The notes beneath the pieces were generated by a model. It did not search any database and was not told the origin of the DNA. It saw only the letters and a list, made by a program, of their open reading frames with translations. From positions 8,824,438 to 8,888,437 of the forward strand of contig NC_059296.1 in assembly GCF_017591435.1 (NCBI RefSeq): a stretch of 64,000 nucleotides of DNA, given 5' to 3'. Position numbers and translations under genes: made by a program. Positions within the stretch are counted from its first letter, which is position 1. Each line of letters begins with the position of its first letter. Shown piece by piece: positions 1 through 12,313 of the stretch. The stretch is from Portunus trituberculatus. Taxonomy: Eukaryota > Arthropoda > Malacostraca > Decapoda > Portunidae.

Positions 1-539
1 GTTCGGCCTCGGTGAATTGAGGAAGATTAGGTGCAGACCCACTTGGTTAAGTGACTCTACACTTGGTTAAGTGCAGGTCCAGTGCCTTTTAACCCCTCGT
101 TTTCTTGAACGAGCAGCCGCTAATCCGGGGATTTCGGCTGGTTCACAGTATCTTACTGTGGTTTGGGCAGCAGAGTATTTTGATGTTTTACATCGTCGCC
201 TAGACGTTTTTGTGGAGTAGCCTTTGCTCCTACAGAGGAACCAGTTATGCTCGGTGTGTGCTTGCCAGTCAGTGCTTCTGTACATATACTTGTGGTAAGT
301 GTCATTGTGGGGTTCACTTGTAACTATTCATGTATACGTTTTGCTTGGCTGTATGTGGTGATAAAGTTTTGCTATCTACCTGAGATATTTTATCCATTTT
401 TGGGTATGGTTGTGCACTTAAGTTTTCTACCACTACCTGTGAGATTTGATCTATTTGGATGTTTGTGCACTCCATCAATTTTTCTAACCTTGTGGTTTAT
501 TTTGTACATGCATAATTCACGTGTGCGTGATAATTATTT

Positions 540-705
540 TTGGTGTTTCATTCATATTAATAGGTTCACCTGTCTCTAGGTCTTTTCAATCATTTGCGTT
601 GTTTTAGGTTTGGTTCTATTATGTCTGTTTCATTCATATTAATGGGTTCCCCTGTTTCTAGGTCTTAAGCATTTGCGTTGTTAGTTTTGGTTCTATGTCT
701 AAGAT
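540..705 (+). repeat. Imperfect tandem duplication (about 82 bp unit)
   Basis: A segment beginning GTTTCATTCATATTAAT at about 546 is repeated from about 628, with both copies followed by a CTAGGTCTT block and a CATTTGCGTTGTT block. It lies in the presumed 5' non-coding part of the gypsy relic. Confidence 0.7.
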
Positions 706-809
706 CTCTACTTTCGCTGACGTTACAGCGCTGACGTTACAGAACAAACGGTAAAGCTCGGCCTCTCAGGAGAGGCCGTTGATCAGCTTGCTTTCCAACG
801 AAGAATGAG

Positions 810-1660
810 CGCAGTCACGTCAACGTGAAGAACGGGAAGACGGGGCCAAGGAACAAGAACGAGAATGGGAGCGTGAGGAACGAGAATGGGAGCGTGAGAA
901 GGAACGGGAATTTGAACTTGCCCAGTTGAAGCTTAGTTTAGAGTCGGGAGCACGTCCTACCCAGTGCTCCTACCCAATGTCCCGATGCTGGCGTGCGAGG
1001 ACCGAAGCTTCCAGCTCTCCAAGGAGAGGACATCGCCGCCTACCTGTTAGACTTCAGTGTCTACTGACAGGTAAAGCTTTTGACCTCTATTCCACTGATA
1101 CCATAAGCGACTTCTCTCTCCTAAAAAGGCTCTCCTGACTGGTTTTGACAAGACTACAGAGCGGTACCGGCTAGACTTCAGGAAAATTACCGCCAGGTGT
1201 CGACCCGTCTTCAGCAGCTGTATGACTCCTGGGTGGAGTCTTGTCATATTTCACCAACGTTTGAATCTCCGTCATTTTAGATCGGTTCATTGCGTCCCTT
1301 AAGACTGGATAAGGCTGATTGGTCTGCAGCTGACAACGCCTACCCTAAGCAGAACTCCAGCGGAGCCACTGGGAGACCTACCTACCATAAGAGGGCCTCT
1401 AACATCTACTGAAAAGGGCAATGAGGCATTAACGCTAAGCCGGACCAAAGAAGCTACTTCCGGATGGTGAAGTGTTATAACTGTCAAAAGAATCTCGGAG
1501 CCTTTAAAGAACCACAGGACAAATACAAGGTAGGATTTTGTATGGATGAGCGGTCTCTCCCGGATTATGCAGTTGCCGGCACGATCAACGGCTCCTGGGC
1601 TACTACTACTGTCAGACACCGCCTCCAACTGCGTGATCGTCTCTGAGAAGGCAGTGCCTG
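810..1660 (+). pseudogene. gag-like relic with Glu/Arg-rich coiled coil and knuckle remnant
   Basis: About 815-950 reads as a highly charged Glu/Arg-rich stretch ending in FELAQLKLSLESG, a typical coiled-coil linker in retroelement gag proteins. Further down, 1465-1560 contains KCYNCQK followed by a lone cysteine, which looks like a damaged zinc knuckle at the end of gag. The frame is interrupted repeatedly. Assignment rests on position just upstream of a protease-like motif and on composition, so gag is an inference. Confidence 0.5.
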
Positions 1661-1880
1661 ATGCTGACGTCTCTCGGCGACCTAAGGTAGTAGTAGAGGA
1701 CTATCTTGGACAGGAAGATATTTTTCCAACCATTAGGTGCTATGTAAGATGTCCATGTTTCGATATCCATATTTCGAGGGTTGGATTGATAATGCTATCC
1801 TAGCTCCTATGAAGCGCGCTTGTGTCCTCATTGGCAACATCTCGGGAGCTCTTAGTCCTGATGAGCAGTCTCTCATGAAT
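1585..1880 (+). pseudogene. Retroviral-type aspartic protease relic
   Basis: The segment contains LLSDTASNCVIVSE, an altered form of the retropepsin active-site motif (normally D-T/S-G-A), and about 70 codons later ACVLIGNISGA, the hydrophobic-I-G-N flap-distal motif common in gypsy proteases. The two halves are in different frames. The catalytic glycine is lost and no active enzyme can be made. Confidence 0.55.
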
Positions 1881-2164
1881 AGCAAAGCACCATCCTCCTC
1901 TAGTTTTGCCAGAATTGCAACCCTCTTGGAAATCTTTGGAACAAAGTTAACACAGTTGAAGAGGAGCGGACAAAGGACGGCTGTACTTTGTTACCTTCGC
2001 TGTACCGGACTTCTCTACCGGAAGTGTTTGACCTCGAAACATCCAGCAAAGGTTGGTAAGCTCGCTCTTGACCAATAATCCTGTCTGTTGGCCATGAAAA
2101 CCCTTTAGCAGGTCATTTCTCTCAAAGGAAGACTTACTGGAAGACTTACTTGAAGGCATCCAGC

Positions 2165-3300
2165 CACTTCTGGGATGGGTGCGGATATTATCGACATCTG
2201 TCGATCCTGTGACATCTGCCAACGAATGTCTGCTAAAGGAAGAGTCCGACCAGCACTTCTCCATCTGGGATGGGCGCGGGTATTATCGACATCTGTCGAT
2301 CCTGTGACGTCTGCCAACGAATGTCTGCCAAAGGTCGAGTCCGACCAGCACCTCTCCATCCTCTTCTAATTATAACAACCTTTTTCCAGAGTGGCAGTCG
2401 ATTTGGTTGGACTACTGTCTCCCCCATCCTCAGAAGGCCACAGGTACATCCTCCTTCACTTTAATCGACTACGCCATTGGGTTCCCAGATGCCGTGCCAC
2501 TGAAGGAAATAGACTATCTCCGTTGCTGAGGCTTTACTCTCCACTTGAAATTCTCACTGATCAAGGTACCCAATTTACATCTTGATTAATGCAAGAACTT
2601 CAAGTTGTTAGGAGTCAATCCTTTACTTACAACTCCATTTCATCCTAGCACTAATGGTCGCATTGAACGTCTACATCACCACTTAAAGCTACCATTGAAC
2701 GTCTACATGCACCACTTAAAGCTTCCCTACGAAGGCTCTGTAAGGACCGCCCTTGAGAGTGGCACAGGTACTTGATTCCTACATTATTCGCCCTCAGATA
2801 CCCAGCGATAGAACCGGTTTCTCTGCCTTCGAATTTCGCTATGGAAGGACTGTTCGGGGACCTCTCTCCACCCTTAGAGATCTATGGGAGGACCGGAACC
2901 TGAAGGACGACGACTGATCCGCTTTCCGCTACGTGGTAGAGCTACAGGAGAAGCTAGCAGAGACCGCGCAGATCGCCGCTAACAATCCAGACATCAGTGC
3001 CTCGAAATATAAGACCTACTTTGACATCAAGAGTCAAGATGGACGGTTTACCTACTTTGACATCAAGAGTCAAGATGGACGGTTTCAATCTGGCGATTAA
3101 GTGCTGCTCCTTCCCAGCGATTCCAGCAAGCTTCTTGTAACCTGGAGAGGATCTTGTACAGGTTTTAGAGCGACGAGGTAAGGTTGATTACCTAATTGAT
3201 TGTCCCCAAGGTCCGAGGTTGTACCACGTCAACCTCTTTAAACGTTACATCCGTTGTGCTAGTGCCAGCTCTGCCGAAGTCTTACACGAAGTGTCAACAC
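2165..3300 (+). pseudogene. Integrase relic with duplicated zinc-finger segment
   Basis: Two tandem copies (about 2171-2265 and 2266-2360) encode CRSCD-C-QRMSAKGRVRPA, the CC half of the HHCC zinc finger of gypsy integrases, which normally occurs once. The catalytic core follows in pieces: VDLVGLLSPP (2393 on), then LEILTDQGTQFTS with the second catalytic Asp (2545-2583). The C-terminal part ends near 3245 with YHVNLFKRYI, the usual end of gypsy integrases. Two further short tandem duplications lie at about 2655-2725 and 3011-3085. Frames are broken throughout. Confidence 0.8.
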
Positions 3301-3439
3301 GTGAAGAGACCGAAGAGGAAACGCCCGAAGAGGAAGAGTATGTCCTGGAGAACGACCACCTTATTTGTGAAGACGACCCTGAGGACGAGTGCTACTCATT
3401 GCCAGTGACACCTGATAGCTGCTCTGACCAGAAGGATAG

Positions 3440-3870
3440 ATGATCCAGGATCAACCCAAATTTAACTTCACAACAAGCTGACATCAAGTATCTCCTGTCA
3501 GAGTTTGACGATGTTTTCTGTGATGTTCCTGGGTGTACTTCCTCTGTTGAACATATTGTCTTAACTACCACTGGCCGTATCAGCACAACGATTTACCCTG
3601 TCCCTGCCCATCTAAAACGTTTCTTTCAACAGGAAGGGGATGCCTAGGTATAGTATTCTCCATTCTCAAGTTTGATTTTTACCTCGAAGGGAATGAATTT
3701 ATTTTGGAAACAGATCACAAATCCCTTGCCTATATGCACACCTTCAAAGGCAGGAATGGTCGCCTTCTCAGATGGAGTCTAGGACTGCAACCATATAAAT
3801 TCAGGGTCGTTCATGTTGCTGGAGCTGACAATCTTTTGTGCCGACCTCCTCAGTCGAGTTAAGATATTTT
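3440..3870 (+). pseudogene. Pre-RT and RNase H relic, RT palm missing
   Basis: 3480-3640 encodes LLSEFDDVFCDVPG, then VEHIVLTTTG and IYPVPAHLKRFF, the conserved lead-in to gypsy reverse transcriptase. The sequence then jumps to FDFYLEGNEFILETDHKSL (about 3670-3730), the start of RNase H, and ends with FRVVHVAGADNLL near 3835. The RT catalytic region that should separate these is not present, indicating an internal deletion. Its place after the integrase pieces is the unusual feature. Confidence 0.75.
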
Positions 3871-4537
3871 CTTCTATCCTTTCTTTTCTCCAGAAGGCAT
3901 ACCATTCCCTTGGAGTGGTGTTCTACAAGACTACCGTGGCTAGTCTCTTGGAGGGGGAGGGAGTTATCTAAAGGGCAGAACACTACCTGACCATCACCCC
4001 TCGTTCTGGATCGTTCGGCCACTCCCGAGCGACACTTCGCTCATTTCTCTGCCACGTATGTCTCGAGAACCCTGCTTATTCCGGTCACTCCATGTCTTGA
4101 GGCCCTAGTGAACACCTAACCGAGACTACCTCGAGCCTCGCCAACACCCAGACGGAAGAGAACTCCTTGGACTGGCCTCTCCTCTGCTGCCCTGGTTTCA
4201 CCCTATACCTGCTTCCCGGCGCCGTCAACGAGTCTGCCTCCAGTGTTGGTGAGATTAGTGTTCCTCTGGCCTTCCCTCACGCGCTCTGGAGGGAGACTCG
4301 TGGTGAGAGCCGGGTGTTATATTGTGTATCTTTGTTTTTTGCGTGTATACCTATGTTTTTTGCAAGTCTAGTAAACTTAGAACCATTCGAAGCTGTTTAT
4401 TACTGCCCCCACCGGGTTAAGTGTAGTTCATCCTGGGCCCAGTTTAGAGGGAGCAGGCCAGTGATGGCGTTTCGCACATCGCTCCCGCAACAAATAGATT
4501 AAACTAGTACGTTATTACTTACAACGTCATAGTACAA

Positions 4538-4540
<3 letters not shown>

Positions 4541-4584
<44 letters not shown>
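4541..4584 (+). repeat. (CA)n microsatellite
   Basis: A pure CA run abuts the 5' truncation point of the LINE fragment that follows. Confidence 0.98.
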
Positions 4585-4589
<5 letters not shown>

Positions 4590-5702
4590 GCCTTTGATCT
4601 TGTTGATCACACTGTTGTGATAAATAAAGCCATCACTCTGGGTCTCTCTCCCTACCTGATAGCGTGGCTGGCAGACTTCCTCACGGGAAGGCGTCAGGCC
4701 GTTCGTTATCAGGGCTCTGTCTCCTCTTTCCAACAGCTCACATGCGGGGTCCCTCAGGGGACCAAGATGGGTCCACTGTGCTTCCTCATCCTCATCAACG
4801 ATGCTCTCGTCCACACCCCCCACCGCTGGAAGTATGTGGACGACTGCACCGTGGGCGTACCCGTCAACAACACCAACCCAGACTTCTCAGCACTGCAGTC
4901 CACTCTAAACCAACTACAGACGTGGACGGAGGACAACAAAATGACCATCAACCACACCAAGACCGTGGTGATGCACATTTGTACCTCCACAGCAGCAGTC
5001 CCCCCTCCCCAGCTTTCTGTGGGCCCTCACTCCCTCCAGGTGGTCCGCAGCACCAAGCTTCTAGGTGTCTTGGTGGATGATCAATTATCATGGAAGCAGC
5101 ATGTTTCCAACATCATCAGGTCAGCCTCATATAAAATCTATTTACTGCGCCGACTCAGGTCCCTGGGAGCACCGGCAGATGAGCTGAGGGGAGTGTACCT
5201 CACCTTTATACTCCCTAAGCTCATGTACGCCGCCCCAGCGTGGTCCTCCTTCCTGAACCTCACACAACGACAACAGCTGGAGAGGATTCAGAGGAGGGCG
5301 TTCAGGGTCATCCTTGGGCCTGCCTACAGGTCCTACGAGGACACCCTGACCTGCCTGAGGCTGGCCATAAGACACCAGGAAGCCTTGGAAAATTTGGGGA
5401 AGGACTGCTGCGTCATCCACGTCTCCGCCACCTGCTACCCCCCGACGTGCCTCCCCCTGCTCGCGCCACCAGACACCAGAATAGCGTGGCGCCCTTAAGA
5501 GCACCGCGCACTGATCGGTACCGACTCAGCGCGGTGCCCACTATTGTGCGAGCCTTAAATAAATAAGTGCTTTCTAGGTTGTTAGATCCATAGTTAGGTT
5601 AAGCATTTTTAGTTCATTGTGTTAATGTCCCCCCCACCCCCTGTACATTTTCAGTGTAATTTTTTACATTGCCAAACTAATAAACCATTTATTATTATTA
5701 TT
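4585..5702 (+). mobile_element. 5'-truncated non-LTR retrotransposon (jockey/CR1-like), RT C-terminal half
   Basis: An open frame from 4587 to 5498 encodes the RT palm and thumb: AFDLVDH (motif A, catalytic Asp), GVPQGTKMGPLCFLI (motif B), YVDDCT (the catalytic Y-x-D-D box), then TKLLGVLVDD and a thumb containing LPKLMYAAPAWSS. The frame is intact over about 300 codons, so this copy is young compared with the gypsy relic. Everything upstream of motif A is missing. The element ends in a 3' UTR with AATAAA-like sequence and a short (ATT)n tail at 5690-5702, typical of CR1/L2/jockey-type 3' ends. Exact clade not assigned. Confidence 0.85.
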
Positions 5703-5814
5703 ACGTACGCATACACACACGCGCACACGTATGCATACACGCGCGCTCACGCACGCGCGCACACTCACTGACACGCACAGCTGTATTGGGAGCCGCGCAC
5801 TGCCCACCTAAACT

Positions 5815-5845
<31 letters not shown>

Positions 5846-6717
5846 CATCCCCTGCCTCTGTTTACATCCTGATATATTGACGTGTTTTGACCAGAGTGTT
5901 GCAAAAGCAATTTAAGATTTGAAAACAATCCTCCGCCGCCCTGATATATGTCAGCGTGAAGGGAGAAGCTGGAGGAAAGGGAGGAAGGCAGAGGAGGAAA
6001 AACAGGCGTGCATTTTATCATACAGAAACTGCTTTTATGATAACAAGGGAAGGTTACGAGCATAAGCCAAACATTGCAGTGAAACCAAATACCTCATTTT
6101 TTTTTTTTTTACCTGTCCGATGGAAACTGGGATTGGAATGTGTTTATAGTGGAGACCAAACTCGTATGTTATGGTTTTACTCACTGATGCAGTTGTAACA
6201 TATTTAGTTTGGGAATCATGGAAGCAACCTAATTCTACTAATTTAGGGACAATGATTGGTTTCCTGGAAATAAAAAAAAAAGCGTTTCCTTGTAACTTAC
6301 ACAATGAACGGATCATTTATGAAATTAAACAGCTGTATTAATCAAAACGTGCCCAAATCTACCCACAAGACGAAAGCGATAATGCTATTTCAGTAGTATC
6401 CGATGATTTTGATCAGCAGGCTGGTAACAAACCACTCCCACTTATAAAATGAAATAAATTAATTAATTAAAAAAGGCCCATCAAGGTTCCGGTCCCTAAA
6501 AAGTGTCAATCTTATTTCAAATTGGTTGTTACTGGGATTGTACATTAACGTGTTTGAAATACACGTCCAAGTCTTAATAGAACATGTAATAGTAAATTAT
6601 GTAACCCCTTAAAGCTTACGTAGCCACTTGTAGGAACTCTAAAAAGTATACTCATGTATTGCCAAACTAAATGATCAGTATGTATATTTCAGTAGGTCAA
6701 AAAGACGTGTTCCTCGA

Positions 6718-6720
<3 letters not shown>
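5703..6720. other. Intergenic, no gene recognised
   Basis: Holds a CA/CG-rich alternating purine-pyrimidine stretch (5703-5775, potentially Z-DNA forming), a CTC/CTT-rich run (5815-5850) and A/T-rich DNA. Short open frames have no recognisable domains. Confidence 0.6.

Positions 6721-6777
<57 letters not shown>
6721..6777 (+). repeat. (CT)n microsatellite
   Basis: Uninterrupted CT run of about 56 bp. Confidence 0.98.
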
Positions 6778-6781
<4 letters not shown>

Positions 6782-7338
6782 TTATGCTCCTTCCTCGAGC
6801 TTTTGAACATCACTTGTCTCTTTAATTACTCGTGAGGCCAGCGAGGACGACCAGGTACCTGTATCACCTCTGTTCGGCTCATTAATCTTCCGTCATATTA
6901 TACTGTGCACGTTTTCTTCCTCGAATTCATCTCTTCCTCCTCCTCCTTTTATTTCCTTATTGGTTTCATTACTTGCAGGGATTCATTTTACGATCTTTAT
7001 GAACAGCTCTATAGTATTGACCCTGCTATGTTCTTGTTACTTGTTTTTTTTTTTTTTTTATCCGTGTTGTCGTTATCTATTATTGCTGTATCGTTTACCT
7101 TTCTAGTTTATTTTTTGTTATCCGTGTTATTGTCGTTACTGTTGTCGCTATTGTTATTGTTATTGTCGTAAAAGCAACCCAACACACACAAGCAAATGCA
7201 ATATACTTTTTGTTGACGAGAAGCGACATCCGGTGTTATTTTTTGGTTAATTAGTGGTGTTTTTTCCCCTTATCACAAATATCCGGCTTGGTAATTAGAG
7301 ATTGATTAGGAGTCTGGATATTTGTTTGTATTTTCATC

Positions 7339-7341
<3 letters not shown>

Positions 7342-7375
<34 letters not shown>

Positions 7376-7386
7376 TGTGTGTGTTT

Positions 7387-7469
<83 letters not shown>

Positions 7470-7472
7470 TGT
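7342..7472 (+). repeat. (GT)n microsatellite with GTTT interruptions
   Basis: About 130 bp of GT with three or four TTTG interruptions, followed by a short (AG)n run before the minisatellite. Confidence 0.97.
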
Positions 7473-7534
7473 ACAGAGAGAGAGAGAGAGAAATGGATGA
7501 GGTAGATGAATGTATGCAGACTTCTTTCCTTGTC

Positions 7535-8085
7535 TTGTTGTTGTGTGCGTGTGCGAGAGACGCTGTCTTGTTGTTGTGTGCGTGTGCAAGAGACGCTGTC
7601 TTGTTGTTGTGTGCGTGTGCAAGAGACACTGTCTTGTTGTGTGCGTGTGCGAGAGACGCTGTCTTGTTGTTGTGTTCGTGTGCAAGAGACGCTGTCTTGT
7701 TGTTGTGTGCGTGTGCGAGAGACGCTGTCTTCTTGTTGTGTGCGTGTGCGAGAGACGCTGTCGTGTTGTGTGTGTGTGCGAGCGAGACGCTGTCTTGTTG
7801 TTGTATGCGTGTGCGAGCGAGAGACGCTGTCTTGTTGTTGTGTGCGTGTGCGAGAGAGACGCTGTCGTGTTGTGTGCGTGTGCGAGAGACGCTGTCTTGT
7901 TGTTGTGTGCGTGTGCGAGAGAGAGACGCTGTCTTGTTGTTGTGTGCGTGTGCGAGACAGAGACGCTGTCTTGTTGTTGTGTGCGTGTGCGAGAGACGCT
8001 GTCTTGTTATTGTGTGCGTGTGCGAGAGACGCTGCCGTGTTGTGTGCGTGTGCGAGAGAGACGCTGTCTTCTTCTTGTGTGCGGC
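7535..8085 (+). repeat. 33-bp minisatellite, roughly 15 units
   Basis: Units contain CGCTGTCTTGTTGTTGTG then a GCGTGTGCGAGAGA block, with a basic period of 33 bp (for example CGCTGTC at 7561 and again at 7594). Variants lack one TTG or carry extra GA dinucleotides. Because the unit is a multiple of three and lacks stops, three overlapping open frames of 208-264 codons arise. The Cys/Val/Arg-repeat translations look like repeat artefacts, not a protein. Confidence 0.92.
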
Positions 8086-9037
8086 GTGTGTGTCATACTG
8101 GCGTGGGCTTCTATAGGCGTGTGTTGCCTGGTGTAGTGTTGGGAAGTATTTTTGTATTTAATTTTTTTTTATTTATTTATTCTTACATTTATTTATATTC
8201 ATTTTTCATTTTTTTTTTTTCATTTTTTTTTCACTAATTTATTTATTTTTTTTTTTTTTTACTTTTCTTATAGTACAGTATATATATTTCTTTTTTTCCC
8301 CGCTCATGTATGTATTGATCATCTATTTTATCATCTGTGTTTGTGTTTGTCATAGAAACATAAGATACACGTGTGATAAGTGGAAGATTTGTGGAGTGCA
8401 TTGGCTACATAGATTCCTCCCATCTCCACCTGCTCCACTCTTGTTGCATTGTGTCGCTGGCGGGACTCACGAGGTACACGCGCCGAGCATCACGACAGAC
8501 GAGGTTCACTGCGGCGGCCACAAAAATTACTGTGTAGGTTATTTTTCCCTGCGTCTTTTTTCGCTTGCGTGTAAATGGACAGCGGGAAGAAATGTTTCAC
8601 GATGGATGAATGGCAGCGGTAAATTCTCCTCCCAGCGCAGTGCAGCCCCGCCTTCCTCCGTCCTGGCAGCTGCGGGTATACACACACACACACATACACA
8701 CACACACACCGCGACCCAGCTTGTGTTGTGTGGCCGGCCAGTGCTCCTGTGTACAGTATTCGAATTCAAATGCATTCAGTCCAAAATTTGAAGTTATTCG
8801 TATTCGTATTGTCGAGAAGGAAAAAGTTCACGTATTTTGCATGTTTATTTGAATGCTGCGACAGTTTGCTTTTTTTTTTTTTTTTTTTCTTTTGTATATT
8901 TCCCTCCCCCTCCTTTAAGTACTACATATTTTTCTTTTCTTCTTTTTACATATAGATTTTACTGATGATGTCATTTTATCCAATTTTACGATTTGCACTT
9001 TCCATTTATAATTTTCTATATATTTGTTTTGTTGTTG

Positions 9038-9077
<40 letters not shown>

Positions 9078-11000
9078 CCAAATCCTTTCAAAGCCGTGGA
9101 TGATGTACGGTGTTGCGTAGTATTAGTTGAGTTCTGTCCGGTCACACACGCCGCTACACAGCCCACGGGAGAACAAAAGCAACCGTCATTCTTTACAGTG
9201 AATAAATAGCTCCCGGCTCGATCTGTGACTTCTGTGTCTTGACTCACGAGGTAGTGTGTGACAGCTGCAGCCCTCGTGCCTCGTGCCCTCCAATCAGCAA
9301 ACCAGCCCGGGGTATGACATGAGGTGTATAAAGAAAATAGAGTTTAGTTAATAGATTGATAAATACAAACGTACGTACATTCATGCCCCACCTCTAGCGT
9401 TGTCTATAATACTGTATAGTACATCCGAAAGTCGCTTGTGATGTGCACACGTACTTTTCTCCCGCGAATACGTTGTTTGGCATCTAAGGTTTGCTGTCGA
9501 TAACGCTTAACAGTACTCGTAAATGTTTTTTATGAATATATTCCCCTTCTTTTTTTTTTACCCCTTCAGTACCATGACACGTTTCATATTTGTTCAAGTT
9601 ACTAATAGGTGATTTTGTACAGCTTTAGTATCTCGTGGGGATTAAAATAGTGAAGATTCTGGATTATTAACCTTCTGACCTCCATAAACCTTTCCTATTG
9701 TAAATAAAATCGGCTAATCACACTCAAAACTTATCGCAGAAACGCGTCCCAGTACCGAAGAGGTTAAATGGCTTGGTGAGCACAGGCTTAGAGCACCAGC
9801 AGCTGGCGCCATAAGACTTTTTCTTTTTTCTTTTTATTTTTTCTACCCGGTTAGTGAATGGCTGCTGTGTGTAAGTTAAAAGTGCAAGAAGTGTCGCTGT
9901 TCTGTGCCGGGCCCTTGTATTTGTACACCATTAGCAAGGAGCAATGCAGGACTCCCTTACACATTCCACACAGAAACCCGCTGACTTTATTATACACCCG
10001 GGAAGAATTCTATACGTGTGTTTTGTGTGTGTTACTGCAGCCTACAGTTTTTTTTTTTTTTTTTTTTTTCTCCTTTATTTATTTCTTAAAACACTGTTGT
10101 GAGGAAATGATAATTATTTTGCTGAGGTGATTTTTCTTTGCTTCCCCTTTAAATATTTGAGAGAAAGCGAATATAGGTGAACTACTAAAGAAAACGAAAC
10201 ACATATGGGACGCTTAGCTAACTTTGATATTATACTTCATCGTGAAACAACCTGTGCTTCTCAAGTTTCTCAGCGCACTTAAAATATAATGAGTGAAAAG
10301 AAGTCAAGCGCATTACATTATTACTAAAATTTTCTACAAAAGGATCCTTATAGACTGAGTACCGGCATTCCACGCAGATAAGCAACAGAATACAACACTG
10401 ACTATAGAGTGAGAATGTACCCGGACAGTTTGATAAGTATTAAGTGGAAGAACATTAATGTGAGAAGACTTTGAAACACACCCATTGTTATATCCATTCA
10501 AGATTAAACTGGTGCCGCCATATCAAGAAATTGTAAGAATATCGATCTGAAGGAATATTTTAAGTAAAACAATGCAAGGAAAACAAAATATTTTACTGTT
10601 AATGGAGAGGAAGATTCATGTTAGTAAGTGGGATCCACCAAATTAAACACAGGAGGAAAAGATGAGACTAAAAGTATCACTAGCCCCCCTCCTGCAGGGA
10701 AATCATGGAGGCTGATGATGGTGATGATGATAAGTCTTAAGTGTCTTGTGACCCCCACGTGACTAATACTCCTAATACTCATATATGCTTTATCAGGAAC
10801 ACCGGGCATGTTCGTGTCTTTCAGCATCCCCGCGGCATTATGTGTCTGTCCATCGCCACTCCGGCCCTTGAACAACGTGCGTGACTGATTCCCGATCTTT
10901 GAGAGCTTGCAGAAGATTGGTGAAGCTTGTCTTTAAACTCTCCTCCCATTGGCTTATTTCCCGGCGGTGATCTGTGAGTTAGTGAGGCATCGCGCGCTGG
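8086..11000. other. Intergenic, homopolymers and short microsatellites
   Basis: Contains T-rich runs (8160-8260, 8870-8890, 10050-10070), a (CA)n run at 8680-8709 and a (GT)n run at 9040-9075. I see no exon with credible splice sites and conserved protein sequence. Confidence 0.6.
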
Positions 11001-11261
11001 GGCTACTGATTTCCGCGGCAGCGTGAGGGGATGGTGGTGTAACAGGCACTGTGGCTGACCAGCTGGCTCTGAAGTAAGGACTGGTGTGAAGTATACGTAG
11101 GCGATATGTTAATGAGAACTATAATGTGATGGTGTTTGTATGTAAGCCCTTTATTCGGTAGTTACAGTGGAGAGAACAGTGCCGTCAGGAAGATGAAAAA
11201 GCCTCAACTGCATGGATTTCACGGGCGACGATCTGCTCTCTTGTCACCAGCCAGCCGAGCC

Positions 11262-11641
11262 ATGGGTCTACTGTGCTTGCTCTCCGTCTTTGTAGTCGCC
11301 ACTTCAATCACTACTTCCCTCCTCGATAGTTCCCTCCTGCCGCTCACCGCTGAGGAGAGTACGTGGGGCGTCGTGTGTCTGGTGGTGGTGGTGGTGGTGA
11401 TATTGGTATTAGTAAGAGAAATCACTTTGTTCCATTTACTTAAAGCTGAGGCAAGAATGTGTGCAGAGATCTTCGTATTTCTTGTGACTTTTTAGTGATA
11501 GTATGCATTAAATTGAATACAGAACAGTTATTCCGTTTTTATTCAAGCAATGGGAGAGAGCACGTTGCACGAATGCTTAATTGACCACACCTTATGGTTC
11601 AGTACAAATTGGTTTTACCTTAATTGTTGTAGTTACTATGC

Positions 11642-11718
<77 letters not shown>

Positions 11719-12106
11719 TTTCAAAGATAGTGATTTCTCTCAGGTATTGAATGCACTATTACATATCACTTTATAGCTTTAAACAGGAGAGAGAGAGAGG
11801 AAGGAAGAAGATTGTGGGGATAATCTGTTATATGCAGTGATGGAATGGTAGTGATCGTCTTTGTGTTGCCAATGATGGTTTCAGAGTCGTTTTGCGGTAA
11901 GAAGTTGACGGTGGCGGCGTGCAAGATGAAGATGGGTTTGTGCGGGCCGCTGGACACTCTTCTGGCCCCGCTCATGGGCACCCCGCAGGCCATCCTCTCC
12001 TGCGCCAACACCTCGGCCATCCCTCTCAAGGCGGATTTTTATTCCTATCTCGGTAAGGAAGGAGAGTGAAGCAGTTACAAGTGGTGTGGTTGATGGCTGG
12101 TAAACA

Positions 12107-12156
<50 letters not shown>

Positions 12157-12241
12157 GAACACACATACTGGTTATTACGAGAGAACCATGATGAAGAAAA
12201 AACGAGTTAGAGTAACAAAAAGATAAGTAGATTTCCCTAAT

Positions 12242-12313
<72 letters not shown>

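Larger units (their letters stand above)
1..4500 (+). mobile_element. Decayed Ty3/gypsy-type LTR retrotransposon, integrase upstream of RT
   Basis: Fragments of a gypsy-type element lie in one orientation but in many frames: gag-like, protease, integrase, pre-RT, RNase H, then a purine-rich run. Stops and frameshifts are everywhere, so it is a fossil. Integrase pieces (about 2170-3300) come before the pre-RT and RNase H pieces (3440-3860), the reverse of ordinary gypsy order and like the Gmr1 group. Most of the RT palm domain is absent. A polypurine-like run at about 3950-3963 is followed by about 530 bp that may be a 3' LTR; I could not match it to a 5' LTR, so both outer borders are uncertain. 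Confidence 0.75.

Noticed and set aside
5142..5504. Antisense open frame over the LINE at 4.6-5.5 kb
   Set aside because: A shadow of the intact sense RT frame, with no conserved motif.
7251..8237. Long open frames on both strands rich in Cys-Val-Arg or His-Thr repeats
   Set aside because: They are translations of the (GT)n array and the 33-bp minisatellite; all frames are open and no domain or splice context exists.
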